From NCBI GenBank assembly GCA_029204225.1, contig CM055094.1:19474702-19538701 (forward strand): a stretch of 64,000 bases of DNA. Direction: 5' to 3'. The notes beneath the pieces were generated by a model that saw only the letters and a program-made list of their open reading frames with translations, made no database searches and was not told the origin of the DNA. This stretch comes from Diphasiastrum complanatum (lineage: Eukaryota > Streptophyta > Lycopodiopsida > Lycopodiales > Lycopodiaceae). How positions within the stretch are numbered: the first letter of the stretch is position 1; every line of letters starts with the position of its first letter. The translations under genes were made by a program, and so were the position numbers. This document shows positions 46,370 through 59,109 of this stretch, piece by piece.

Positions 46370-47700
46370 ATTGTTGCTGCACTTGATTCTTGCCCTTGGA
46401 ATAGTCTTTCTTCTTGGTGTACAGGGCCATGGATTTGTCTTTGATGGACATGCCGTTGGTCTTTCTTTGCATTTCTTCCCGAAGAAGATGACCGATCACC
46501 TTTTGAAGAGTGAGGCCGGGTTGTGTGGAGATCATCACCCCTTTATCTTGCCATCCTTCTTGATGTTACATGTATTTGTGGAAAACTCCACAATCAAACC
46601 ATTGTCAGGCAATTGCCCTATACTAAGCAAGTTCTTAGTGATACTGAAAATGTAAAGCACTCCATCAATCTTGATCTTTCTTGAAGATCCGAAGCATAAA
46701 GGTATGGATCCTATTCCTTCTATCTTATAAGCATAATTATTTGCTATAAAAATTTACGTGATAGGTCCTTCATAGGTAGATAAGGTTGAAAAATGCTCCC
46801 TCTTACTTGTCATGTGGGAGCTAGCCCCACTATCTATCCACCAAGTGTCTTCACCTCTTATGCTTGAAGATGAGAAACTTGACATCATGACGAAATCTTC
46901 ATGAGAGCTCTCCTCTTCCTCTTGACCAAGGTTTTCTTGAGTTTGAGTTTGCTTCCTCTTGAAGCACTCCGAGGCATAGTGCCCCGTCTTGCCACAAAAG
47001 TAGCATTTGATCTTTGACTTATCCTTCTTTGGCTTTCTCGAGCTTTGACTTGGTTCTTCTTGAATGCAACACCTTTGCCTTTGTATTTTGTCTTGATCTT
47101 GATGAAAAGAGCCTTGTCATCTCCATCATTGAGGGAGAGCTTCTCCATCCTTGACTTGATGTGAGTTCTCCTACTCTCCTAGACCATGAGGAATCCTTGG
47201 AGATCTTCAAGTGAAGGCAACTTGCCCATGATTGCATAGCCTTGCACCAAGTTAGCAAAATCCACACTTAAACCATTCAAGATTGGTTGAACAAGTTCAC
47301 TTTCCTTAATGGAATCTCCTCTGTAAGCAAGCTCTCTGTTTAAGTCCTTGACTCTCAGCACATATGGATTTGATTCTTCAAGGATATCAACCTTGAAGTA
47401 TTCTTGGATTCATATATCTTTTGAAGAGTTTCCCATGATTCTTGAGCCAAGATGCAAGCACCTACCTCCTTAAGAAGCTCATGAGCTACATTCATTTTAT
47501 ACAATGGAGAGCAACCTTGCATCTCCTTTTGTATTTTGTAGCTTCTTGAGGGTGAATAGGCTCCTCCTCTTTGCCACTCACTATATCCATTAGATCTTGT
47601 AAAATAAGGACTGATTCCATTCTCAGCTTCCAAATTGAATAATTAGAAGCATTCAATCTATCATGTGAATCCAAAAGATATGCATTCATTGATCTCGACT
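46370..47700 (-). mobile_element. Ty1/copia gag-protease fragment, E' copy
   Basis: Minus copy of 27990-29342: gag N-terminus ending near 47690, zinc knuckle near 46990-46945, protease DSGASSHMT near 46830-46795. A stop (CTAGACC) breaks the gag at about 47180. No downstream pol. Confidence 0.8.
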
Positions 47701-48420
47701 GCCTCCTCCTTGATCTCAACTTCACAAGGATATAGGATTCACCTAACCTGAACCAAAAGGAATCATATGCACATAAATCTAACCTGAACCAAAAGGAATC
47801 ATATACAAGATCAGTTGAATCATCATGCAATAATCAATCCAAATATCTCACAAATCAAGCAAAATTGAACACAATCTTGACTAGAATTGCATTCACTTGA
47901 TGAGCACTTGTCAAAAACTTTGGGCTGACCCTAAAATTTAATTTATAAGATCTCAATAAGTCTAAAAACTAACTATTATAGTACCAAAGATAAGGATCTA
48001 CCTTCCTTTTGATTGATTGAAAACTACATCATAGACCTACGTGGTAGACCTATGTCCCTTTGTGTGAATATTTTTTGGATCCAAACATCTAGTGTGTGGC
48101 CATTAGGCTAGCGATAGCATGATATATTAATCTCAACATCAATTGGAGCGAGCTTCCGATCCACTTGAACACGAAACTGACAAGACTATTTGCTTCATGA
48201 TGTAAATGTGAATCCAACTTATCAACAATGTGATTCCCTAGTGCACAATGTATCACTATCATCATGCGGCAGAATGTGATTCACTTTTGTGCATATGTTC
48301 CATAGAGATGTGAGACACTTTACCGCAAATAGGCTTGAAAAAATTGGAAGGTAATTTGGTTGTACAAGAAGCAAGCGTTAAAGATTGTGCTCTCTTTCTC
48401 TTACGTTAAATGGCGCAAAA
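47701..48420. other. Copia leader and spacer, E' copy
   Basis: Leader at about 47720-47820, with a small tandem duplication of CTAACCTGAACCAAAAGGAA. The flank matches 29.4-30.0k. No gene seen. Confidence 0.5.
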
Positions 48421-49470
48421 AGGCTACTAGAATGTCGAACCAATAATATCACAAGCTACATCCAAATGTGCTAAGATAACATGAAAGTGCAGCACAATTT
48501 GCTTATAATAGGCTACTTGCAAATGATCATAATCATGGTGAGCTGCAAACTCGATCTTTGCCATTACAAATTGGCCTACACTTGGTATAAATAGCATAAT
48601 TTCCACCAAAAAGAAACTTTTAGAGGAAGTTGACTTGTAGAAAAACTAGAATTTCAACCTCATAAAACTCTTTAAGAATCTAGGTCCTTAATTTTCTCAT
48701 TTGGTGTAGCTATGTATGTAAGCAAACATTGCTAGAACATTACAAAAAGTCACAATATCACGCTTTACTACCATGTATGCTTTTTAGGAAATGAAAACAA
48801 ACTCTGATGGGAGAAGATTTGATGCTGGCACTTCCTTCTTCAGACATGGAAATGGAATTCAGAAGCTTTGAAAAGCTATAGCTTCAAAGGATCGATTTTC
48901 CATCTTTTAGTGGCGATCTATCATTCGCTACGACCATGCTTGATTACTCCTTTGCATCCTTGGACACCATCTACATACATCCACCATGGATCCAGAGTGC
49001 CATCATCATCCATTTTGAAAAACCCTAAGCTGCCGAGATCTGCTACATTACACAAAAATCGTCACATCTAGCACGAGCGAAATGCTGAGGGGTAGAGCTA
49101 CTGGAGCTTGTCAAAACCACACATTCAACACCGATTTGTGTTGAAAGCTCTCTACTAGTACGTTATCGTGAAGAAACATCATCGTTTCCACATCCTATCA
49201 GAGCGACATTGCTCCAAATTTTTCCACAAATTTCTAGTCTTCATACACTGCCGAGCAATACTCTACATACACTGCTCATAGAGCCGAGCCCCCATACTCT
49301 GCAATCACCGTGGACCGAGCCAAGCGTCCATACTATGCATTCACTATGGACCAAGCTGAGCGTACATACTCTGCATACAAAGTTGACTGAGCCGAGTCCA
49401 TCAAAAGTCGACCTATCCGAAGCCCTCCACAGTCGATCGAGCTGACACTCCACTTGTAAATAGAATTTAA
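48421..49470 (+). pseudogene. X1 promoter and 5' end, second D' copy
   Basis: TATAAATA at 48586-48593, conserved leader, and the X1 N-terminal frame with minisatellite units (49209-49445). It joins gypsy DNA at about 49460, the same join as at 31195 and 21235. Confidence 0.6.
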
Positions 49471-49690
49471 AAACCATACTATGGTATTTATAGATAAGTT
49501 TGACCAGATAGTCTCTATTTATGGGGAGACTAATGTACTCCCATCATCGATGGTTTGCTCGGCGGAAGTTATGGAAAAACTACATGACTCTAAGTATGAG
49601 CTTTTTCTTCTTGTTTGTAAATCTCGTATGCATTGTGATGTGAATGATGATGTGAATGTGTTAACATGCTTTAACACCAAAAATTAGCAT
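49471..49690 (+). mobile_element. Gypsy protease-end fragment, second D' copy
   Basis: Plus frame 49481-49687 (DKFDQIVSIYGETNVLPSSM) with the DVNDDVN duplication, as in the other two D copies. Confidence 0.65.
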
Positions 49691-49699
49691 CAAGAACAG

Positions 49700-50160
49700 C
49701 TTCTAATGCAAGATTTAAAAGAAGAGTTCCATGATGTTTTTCCTAAATAGGTAAGTTTTTCTGAGGTACATACTTCTAATTATATTGCAATCTGTTTTAA
49801 GCACATAATCAAATTTTTCCGAAATGAAATCTTTGAAATGTTTCAGAAAAGAGCAAGAACATAAAGATAGATTTTCAATTTCAAAATTGCAGAAGACATC
49901 AAACAGAAAGTACCATTTACTTTTGATGTTAGGTCAGTATGACCAAGCAAACACAATATGATGGAAGGACTTGTGTATATAAGGCTAAAGATCTGTAATA
50001 AAATACAAGTGTAAAAGTGTCTCACATGAATGGTCTCAAACATTCTATTACAGTAGCATAAATGTAAGAATATCTTTGCCTTGTCCTTGTGCGTGCTGAG
50101 TTGTAGTCGATCCACCATATTTCTAGTGAGAGTTCTTCTATGCAGATACAATATTTCAAG
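49700..50160 (-). pseudogene. Y family coding remnant, copy 4, shortened
   Basis: Minus frame 50151-49843 (HRRTLTRNMVDRLQLSTHKD onward). The upstream Y segment and most of the AT-rich spacer are deleted; at ~50150 the sequence jumps to the region near 32.96k. Confidence 0.4.
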
Positions 50161-51055
50161 AAATATAAATGCAATTGTTTTCTAAAATAAAAGAGAATTT
50201 ATTACTCCCAAAATTCATCGAGATCATTTACATTTTTGTTTTTTTGAAGGAGCCATTGCAGTGTCAATTGGCACCTCTTCCACAATTTCCTTGACAGTTG
50301 TAACCACATTATAGTCCTGAACTAGGACATTAGCAAACTCCCCTTTATCACCCACTTTTCCACTAGTAGGAGGTTGGGGTTCTTTTTGAAAAGAATACAG
50401 CAAAATAAACCCATTTCATTCTAGAAATGATGGAGAAAGCACCTATTTAAAATCCAAACAAGATCTAGAAGCTAGATTACTAATCAATGCATTGATTCCT
50501 AGTTTATCTTGACTTGAACTCCATGAATTATCTCCAAAACTATTTACAGATGTGGATGTACGGCTTGCTGCTGCCTGCGTACTATACCTGCAACTCCAAT
50601 CTCATTCAATTATCATAAAAAATCATAAGCCAATAGCATTCATCAGTCAAATCATAGACTCAAACTAGTCAAGAAGGAAAATCTCAATTTTGCTCATAAT
50701 TGGATGGAAATCCCATCACATATTTATACATGTAGAGCTCAAATTTGAGCATATTACGACTTCTATGTAATCATCACAACCTAACCCTAACATCCAACCT
50801 AAGTTGATCCACCCTATCTAGGGTCGATACCTCGAGATCCAAAAACAATGCAAAAACTGCTATTTTAAGCTCCTACTTTTTTTCTACCCTATCTATGCAC
50901 TCTTTGGACACATTCCAAAGGTACCATTCCAAAGCTAGGTTAATAATTTGACTTAGAATAAGGTATCCTATGCTTTTGGCATGTGTGACATCCCACATCA
51001 TGGCCTCAAAGTCATTTACAAGTGGAATTTATGCAAACTAGCTTGTGTAAATTTA
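50161..51055. other. Spacer and presumed copia LTR
   Basis: Matches 32.96-33.87k in the same orientation. No gene seen. Confidence 0.5.
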
Positions 51056-51840
51056 ACACTCCTCCTCACAACTAGTTTGAAGATAACATAGAATTGCTAT
51101 CAACCCTAGGGCTGACCTTAACTTCACAAATGCAGCTCTTTGAAGTGGTTTAGTGACAACACATTCACTACTTGCCACATGCTCCAAAGATATCTCCTTA
51201 GATTGCACCTTCTCTGACACAAAATGATGAGAGATCTCGATATGTTTTGGTATTGCATGGAAGATTGGGTTGGTTGCAAGGTGTTGGACTGAAATGTTGT
51301 CATTGTAGAGAGTTGGAACACCATATAAACTTTGCTAAGGATCTTGGAAGTCATGAGGCAAGCTCCACCTTGCACATGATCTCCATGGATTTTGAGTTGA
51401 TGTGGCCAAGTCTTTTGTGAGGTAGAATATGGTTGGATAGCTTGGTCTCCTTGGCTAGCATCACAATATTAGCATCCACATAGGCATCTAGTTTGAACAA
51501 TCTTCCAAACCTTATGCCTTTAGCAATGATCTTGCCATCCTTCTCGATGTTACATGTATTTGTGGCGAACTCCACAATCAAACCATTGTCAAGCAATTGT
51601 CCTACACTGAGCAAGTTCTTAGTGATACTAGAAATGTAAAGTACTCCATCAATCTTGATTTTCCTTGAAAATCCCAAGCATAAAGGTATGGATCCTATTC
51701 CTTCTATCTTACAAGCATAATTATTTGCTGTAAAAATTGACCTGATAGGTCCTTCTTATGCTTGAAGAAGAGAAACTTGGCATCATGACGAAATCTTAAT
51801 GAGAGCTCTCCTCTTCCTCTTGACCAAGATTTGCTGGACT
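51056..51840 (-). mobile_element. Ty1/copia deletion derivative, copy 3
   Basis: Minus copy with pre-integrase end LPHKRLGHINSKS in the 51677-51351 frame, RNase H tail from about 51330, and polypurine tract CTCCTCCTC near 51060. It has two extra deletions: the DILT of the RNase H end, and the DSGAS protease active-site region near 51750. Confidence 0.8.
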
Positions 51841-53400
51841 TTGAGTTTGCTTCTTCTTGAATAGATGCAAAATAGAAATGATTAAAAGACTAGATATCCC
51901 ACTACCTAGGTACTTGAGAAAGCTCAAAACTTGACCTCTCAATAAGATCCTACCCGATCTTAAGCCAAATCATATCTATTAATGTTAACAAGAATGGAAA
52001 CTAGCTTGAATTTGCATAAAAATTGGATGTAGAACTGCCTCCTCCTTGATCTCGACTTCACAAGGATATAGGATTCACCTAACCTGAACCAAAAGGAATC
52101 ATATGCACATAAATATGCCTCTTCAAATAATTCCTACAAGATCAGTTGAATCATCAAGCAATAATCAATCCAAACTATGTCACGAATCAAGCAAAATTGA
52201 ACACAATCTTGACTAGAATTGCATTCACTTGATGAGAAATTGGCAAGAACTTTGGGCTGACCCTTAAATTTAATTTCTAAGATCTCAGTAAGTCTAAGAA
52301 CTAACTATTACAGTACCAAAGATAAGGATCTAGCTTCCTTTTGATAGATTGAAAACTACGTGGCAGACCTACGTGGTAGACCTATGTCCCTTTGTGTGAA
52401 TATTTTCTGGATACAAACATCTAGTGTGTGGCTATTAGGCTAGGGATAGCATGATATATTAATCTCAACATCCATTGGAGTGAGCTTCCGATCCACTTGA
52501 ACACGAAACTTACAAGACTATTTGCTTCATGATGTAAATGTAAATCCAACTTATCAACAATGTGATTCCCTAGTGCACAATGTATCACTATCATCACGTG
52601 GCAGAAAGTGATTCACTTTTGTGCATATGTTGATGTGAGACACTTTACCACAAATAGGCTTGAAAAAATTGGAAGGTAATTTGGTTGTACAAGAAGCAAG
52701 CGTTAAAAAATGAAGGGGCCTAGACAAATTTTTTCAAGGCTATATCCTTGGAGGTGGCCAATAATCAACTCCAAGCATCTGCAATGAACTACAACAACAC
52801 TTGGCTTAACACACAAGCTTCAAACTTTCAAGACTTATTCAGTAACTACAAAGAACATGTTTAAGCTTAAAGACAAGTGGATGCAAAAACATCAGTATGT
52901 CTTGAAAACTTCCATACATGTGTATACATTGTTAATTTTAGAGCTCTAGGACTATGGCACCTGCAAAGGGGGGTAGCATTATGGTGCATTTAAGAGTAAA
53001 GGATCAAGCAAATACTTATAAAACTGGTATATGGCAAGTTAGACACAATGATAAATTCATGAGAATAAGTTAGTGAAGCTCAAAAAGTCATTTGGAGTGA
53101 GTTCTTGCCGAGTCCCAATTTGTTACCTTGCTATTTGTGAACTTGCCTTAATATTACGAATGACAACCACGAAGCTATCATAGTTTCAATCGACATCGAT
53201 ATAATTAAACAACAAAAATCATCACATACATGCAAACAAGATGGCAAACACTCATCAATTTTTCTGTGCATGATTCGAGCCGGATTGTCTTCATGCCCAA
53301 ATTCCTAGAAATTGGAGATACCGGAACAACAGATTTACATTTTTCTAGAACCTATTGCATCATTATTTGATTGTGCTCTCTTTCTCTTACCTTAAATGGT
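51841..53400. other. Copia leader and D' spacer
   Basis: Leader near 52040-52150. The flank includes CACGTGGCAGAAAGTGATTC near 52598. A diverged dispersed repeat lies at 52980-53150. No gene seen. Confidence 0.5.
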
Positions 53401-55562
53401 GCAAAAAAGCTACTAGAATATCGAACCAATAATATCACAAGCTACATTCAAATGTCCTAAGATAACACGAAAGTGCAGCACAATTTGCTTATAATAGGCT
53501 ACTTGCAAATGATCATAATCATGGTGAGCTGTGAACTCGATCTTTCCCATTATAAAGTAGCCTACACTTGGTATAAATAGCATCATTTCCACCAAAAAGA
53601 AACTCTCAGAGGAAGCTGATTTGTAGAAAAACTAGAACTTCAACCTCATAAAACTCTTTAAGAATCCAGGTCCTTAATTTTCTCATTTGGTGTAGCTATG
53701 TATGTAAGCAAATGTTGCAGAACATTACAAAAATTCACAATATCACACTTTACGGCCATGCTGCCATGCATGCTTTTTAGGAAATAAAAACAAACTCTGA
53801 TGGAAGCAGATTTGATGCTGGCACTTCCTTCTTCAAGCATGGAAATGGAATTCAGAAGCTTTGAAAAGCTATAGCTTCAAAGGATAGATTTTCCATCTTT
53901 TAGTGGCGATCTATCATTCGCTACGACCGTTCTTGATTACTCCTTCGCATCCTTTTACACCATCTACATACATCCGCCACGGATCCAGAGTGCCATCATC
54001 ATCCATTTTCAAAAACCCTAAGCTGCAGAGATATGCTACATTACACAAGAATCGTCACATCTAGCACGAGAATGCTGAGGGGTAGTGCTACTGGAGCTTG
54101 TCAAAACCACACATTCAACACCGATTTGGGTTGAAAGCTCTCTACTAGTACTTTATCGCGAAGAAAGATCATCGTTTCCACATCCTATCAGAGCGACATT
54201 GCTACAAAATTTTCCACGAATTTCTATTGTCCATACACTGCCGAGCAATACTCTACATACACTGCTCGTAGAGTCGCGCTCCCATATTCTGCAATCACCG
54301 TGGACCGAGCTGAGGGTACATACTCTGCATTCGCAGTGGAATGAGCTGAGCATCCATACTCTACATAAAAAGTTGACTGAGCCGAGTCCATCAAAAGTCG
54401 ACCGATCCGAAGCCCTCCATAGTCGATCGAGCCGAGACTCCACTTGTCTGTTATCAGAGCCAAACCTTCAACAAAGTCATCAGCCGAGTCCAGAACATGT
54501 CTGCCACAACATCTTCCAGTTCTGATGACCCAACTCAAGACATAATTGACATCACCATGGAAAGCCTCAATATCTCTGAGATGAACACTTGGTACCAGGA
54601 GGCACACTAGTTTCTGAGCCACATAGAGTTCCAACTTCCTCTTTTCAGTGGCTATCAGAGCCCATTTCTATTGCATATTGCTTATAACCACACCGACAGA
54701 TTTTCCAGTTCATATTACCTCCTAGCCAAAATTTTGTTTATATTATCCCTATTTCTGGAGCTAACCTCAATACATTTGGCTTCCCTAGGAGACCAAACAC
54801 AGTCAACAGGACCCTCAAAAAGATTGAATCCACAGCATACTTCAAATACATAGACCCCTCAGTGGACAAATGGAAAAAAAAAGATGGTTATCGAATCGAG
54901 GTCATAAATGATAAGCCCTTAGCTGCTCCATGCGCCTATCTAATGAAATATACATAGCGCTACAGGTCCAAGATCATTCGTATCCCATGAACTATTCCAC
55001 ATGATGGTTGATTCTAGACTATATGATCAGAACCTTTATGACTGGGCCCAGTTTGCTTCCAACTGCCTCCATGACTATATCAAGAACATGCAAACCTCCA
55101 GTTATTGGGCTATCTTCTGATAGATGTCACTGTAGCAGTTGAGCCACCGACCTCGAGTTCGAGACCACTTGATGCTAGTAGATAAAAGCTTGGGAGACTC
55201 CCTCAGAACCAGCCAAGAATACCAACTCTACTTCCAGGCCTATTGCAACAGATTCCACGCAAGCGGCTTCTCAAAAGAGAAAGAGTTCCTTCTTTCCACA
55301 AGGGCCAACTGCAAAGCACCAAATGGTCGGCCTACTGAAGCTTACATCGAGAAAGACACCCATGTCCTCTATGTCACAAACGAAGGATCATTCTGCTGAA
55401 GAGTCTTTTGCTCAACATGAAGACACCACCACACTGGTCCAACCACCACCAACACAACAGTCCAAGCAAAGGACCAAGATACGAGCAAAGCATCAAGCTT
55501 CATTAGATGAAACAGACTCAGATGATATGGAGCTTGACCTCACTAGTAGCATATGTAGTTAA
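53401..55562 (+). pseudogene. X1 gene with promoter, C' copy
   Basis: The most complete X1 order with its upstream region. TATAAATA is at 53572-53579, a ~500-base leader, the N-terminal frame with the minisatellite (about 54290-54375), ATG of SATTSSSSDDPTQD at 54498, a TAG after YQEAH, GADLNTFGFPRR-like segment, STRANCKAPNGRPTEAYIEK (about 55300), and the TTTLVQPPPTQQSKQRTKIR linker and acidic SDDMELDLTS to 55562. The FTFEEF segment is deleted as in copy 2. Frameshifts at short homopolymers and several stops mark it as non-functional. Confidence 0.6.
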
Positions 55563-55629
55563 CTGGAAGTTGGATAGCTGCAACGCATGGGGTCCATACT
55601 TCAAGATTCTATTTTCTACCATTAACTAA

Positions 55630-56400
55630 CATAACTTCTCATGTAAATGCAAATCGTATTGCACATCAAAGTTTTCTTTCCATCTACTCAAAGTGTTCAC
55701 ATCAAAGAAAAACAGTCTTATCAATAAAAGAAACTTTGAATATTTTGGATCACAATGAGCGCCAACGTGAATCTTGAAATTCAAAAAATACGGAGTGTGT
55801 TGGATCAAATGGAGCGGCAAGGTTATTTCAAAGTTTTGCAATTCAAAAATTTGTAATTTCAACACACATATATTGAGAAAATATTTTGCTTATTTTGCTC
55901 ATAACTGCAAAGCTTTGATTTTGCATATAAAGCAAGAAACTTGGAGTGTGATGGATCAAAAAGAGCGCGAAGGTCATTTCAAACTTTTCCAATTAATTTT
56001 TTTTTATAATTAAGACAAGTTTTAATAGCTTACAAGATATATAACAAGTTGGTTTTCTACTAGATTAATCTATCGATTATAAAGATGTCTGAATATCATC
56101 TCCATATTGATCTTTCCACTAAATATGCTCCATTGTCTAGAAAAAATCTGAAAGGATCCACCTTACCAGCTCCCCAAAGGACGAAATACAGGAAACAAGT
56201 TTCAAATAGGTTTTAAAGAAGATCATGAAATTCTATTTTGGATTTTTAGTAAAACAAAACATCCAGAGATAATTAAGAATGATATGAGCGACACACCACT
56301 CAATGTTCCTAGAATAGGTGATTTTAAGGTGGAATGGCATTTGGTTCACACAGAAGAGCTACCAGGAGTGAAAATCCAAAACTTAACGAAATGTTTTAAC
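55630..56400 (+). pseudogene. X2 gene, C' copy, internally deleted
   Basis: Plus copy of 13180-13940. Helical repeats at about 55730-56005, start of the MSKYHL exon at ~56086 (reads MSEYHL), then a jump at ~56195 to the last exon (FKEDHEILFWIFSKT). Confidence 0.6.
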
Positions 56401-56459
56401 TGATCAAACAACATTTACATACCTAAAACCAATAAAACCCAAGCCGTACACTCGTCGAT

Positions 56460-56960
56460 CCAACAACGGATCAGATCTATGGCGCGTAATACAACCGTCC
56501 ACACGTGTGAGATCACACGTACTACAATTCGTCAATCTGCGATTCGGCCACGTGCCCACACGTGCGAGCGAACACGTGCCAGAACACACGTCATCAAACC
56601 ATTCGACCACATGGCCACATGTGCAAGTTTCACACATGCGGATACAAAAGTGTGGTCCCACACGTCAGGTACTAATTGGGCCACGTGACCACACGTGCGA
56701 GCCGATACGTGCAAGAACACATGTCGCTGATCCATTCGGCCACGTGTCCCCACGTGGGATCCCACACGTGTTGATCCAGACGTGCAGTTTCATACATGCA
56801 TATACAAACGTGTGGTTCCACATGTCAGCTACTGACTGGGCCACGTGTCGTTGGGATTCACACGTGCCAACTTTTTTCTCCTATATAAGTCCATTCCCGA
56901 GGATTGTGCAATGGCCGGTGATTCCTGGGATTTCAGAAAGCTCAACATACGATGAGTTGA
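56460..56960 (+). promoter_or_regulatory. G-box (CACGTG) array with TATA box, C' copy
   Basis: Plus counterpart of 12625-13110, with about ten CACGTG cores, TATATAAG at 56882-56889 and ATGGCCGGTGATTCCTGG at 56911. The 15-codon peptide ends at TGA. Confidence 0.55.
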
Positions 56961-57395
56961 GGCTACAACTACAACCACATAGTCCTACCATAGGCTTGTG
57001 TGGTTTACCGTATGGCCTACCATAGACTTGTGTAGCAGGCCACATAGTCCTGCGATTGACCAAGGCTGTTATAGGTGCCCACGTGTCAAGTCACGTACGG
57101 CTGCCATGTGGCAAATCATGCAGGCTTGGGGCTAGCCACGTGGCAAGCCACATAGGCCCATCATAGGCTGGCAAGCCAACCAGGCTCTGCCTACGTGGTC
57201 TGCTATTTGCGAAGCCTATCGCACACTACCACATGGCAAGCCACGTAGGTCTACCACATGGCAAATCATGCAGGCTTGAGGGTTGCCATCTGGCAAGCCA
57301 TGTAGGCCTACCATAACCTTGTATGTCAAGTCAACTGGGCCCTGTGCCACGTAGGCTTGAGTGGACCTAGAGATCTATATATATATATAGGTGGG
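56961..57395 (+). repeat. CAAGCC minisatellite array, C' copy
   Basis: Inverse of 12170-12620, ending in (TA)n at about 57375-57390. It sits between the G-box promoter and the RT gene, so a transcript from that promoter would cross it. Confidence 0.75.
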
Positions 57396-57450
57396 CTCAA
57401 ATCTCTTGCCATAAAAACCACCCAAGAAGATAAACTTTTTCAAACCCTAA

Positions 57451-58365
57451 ATGTGCCCTAAAAGACACAAAAAACAGCAAGTATCAAATCTAAAAAATCA
57501 GCACCAAAATGTGTCGAAACCACACATTAGACGGATGCAGGAACTCTCCCTCCTACAAGCCTTGTGTGCTGAAAATTTCAGTCTGAAATTGCATTACAAA
57601 CTCAAAAAACCAGCAAGCAAAGAATTAGGTTATCCCCAAAAAAGCAATAATTCCTTTGAACGGGATTGACGATTTGAAAACTATTATAACTAAAATGATT
57701 TGTTCGGCATTTAAAATTGCCAAAATCAAATTGCTCAAATACAAACGAATATTTGGAACCAATGATTTTAAATGGGCTTCGAAAAATACAGGTTCATATG
57801 AATGGAGTACTATAGACCGAAAGAATACTTTATGCATTTGGAGTTCCTATTTGATAGACAATTGCATTATCAGACTTGGGGATCATACCTGACGACAGGT
57901 CGGGAGAATACCAATGGGTTTTTCATATTCACCAATGTCTTGTAATTGGTACCTTTCTTTTTTTGAAATGCAGTTTATTAAGAGGCTTGCAAGATTAGGG
58001 AAAATTAAATTTATCAACGACTTCAAATATTCCTTCAGGTACATTGACGATATATGCTTTATCAATAATCATACGGTTGGACGTTTCCTAGACAAGACTC
58101 AACCAAGAACACCTGACAATCCTTTTTGGATCTATCCCTTGGAATACCTTGAGATAGACAGAAAGGACAACACATGTAATTTGGTGAACTTTCTGAATAT
58201 TACAATTACCTTTAACCCAATAACTGGTTGTACACATCTGTCCAAATATGATAAAAGGGGAGACCTTCCTTTTCGCTTTTTGCAATATATACACCTTGCC
58301 TCATATAGACCCGTGTTTAACTCATATAATAGATCTGTGGTAACTTGGGGTAGCTTGATATGTAT
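57451..58365 (+). pseudogene. Reverse transcriptase with GIPMG/YIDD motifs
   Basis: ATG 57451 opens a basic N-terminus (MCPKRHKKQQVSNLKNQHQ). A frameshift near 57655 and a TGA at ~57890 (Trp in the 12k copy) break it. The 151-codon frame 57914-58369 carries the palm: MGFSYSPMSCNW, SFRYIDDICF (58031-58060; catalytic Asp pair at 58046-58051), VNFLNITITFN and YDKRGDLPF. The YIDD is the standard RT catalytic motif. The GIPMG block and the YDKR-D block recall Penelope-like or allied eukaryotic RTs (from memory). The C-terminus is replaced at ~58338 by dispersed-repeat DNA, and no endonuclease domain is seen. Confidence 0.7.
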
Positions 58366-58800
58366 CTAGGCAACTAATAAAACAACAACACACCTCTGGA
58401 TGGCTTCACAAGCTTCTCTAACTCATTCTTATGATACTATCATTATGTCTAACTTTCCAAATACTAGATGGAAGAGTATTTGACAGATTCCTAATTCTTT
58501 ACTCTCCAAGTGTTGTTTGTAGCTCATTGTAGATGCTTTGAGAATAATGTTACTAGTTATATTAATTGGGGGGGGAGATTTTGGATTTTTTGCTCTTGAA
58601 TAGGGATTTTGGAAGTTCCTTTATTGCATTCAGGTTTGCCATTACTTTTTCCCTATTTACTTTTTTGGGTTAAGGCAATTGAAAGCCTTAAAAAAAAAGC
58701 AATTTTTGTTGAGTACTTTGTAGACCTAGCAACCGTAACCTTTTAGAGGTGTATGCTATTTTTTTCCATTTGAAAAAGGCTTCTAATAATCACTTAAGGG
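58366..58800 (+). repeat. Dispersed repeat with short G run
   Basis: Plus member of the family at 2180-2520, with 9 G at 58568-58576, followed by A/T-rich spacer. No gene seen. Confidence 0.6.
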
Positions 58801-58823
58801 TCACTTGATTGGAAGTTGGCACA

Positions 58824-59096
58824 ATGGCAATTCATAGTATGGATTATCAGCCGATTACCAAAAGGAGTGCAAATGGAATGTCCTCGATATTGAAAGATGC
58901 TATCCGAGTAGCTAAAGCCTACGACAGCACCGTGATTGCCTCACGGAAGAGTATGCACGGCCAATCAGCCCAAAAGCCTAAGAATGAAAAGCCAAAAAAT
59001 AATAAGATAAAAAATCTATTTTTTGATGAACTAGAAGCTACTGCTTGCCAACAAACTTGGGCATCATGCCAAACAGAGATCCGAGAGGGAAAATAA
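58824..59096 (+). mobile_element. Gag-like remnant upstream of gypsy protease, C' copy
   Basis: True ATG at 58824 (MAIHSMDYQPITKRSANGMS) leads into the same SILKDAIRVAKAYDS and Lys/Asn-rich stretch as 10861-10643, ending in REGK. Thirteen bases separate it from the next frame. Confidence 0.4.
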
Positions 59097-59109
59097 ATCA
59101 TCAAGTTTC

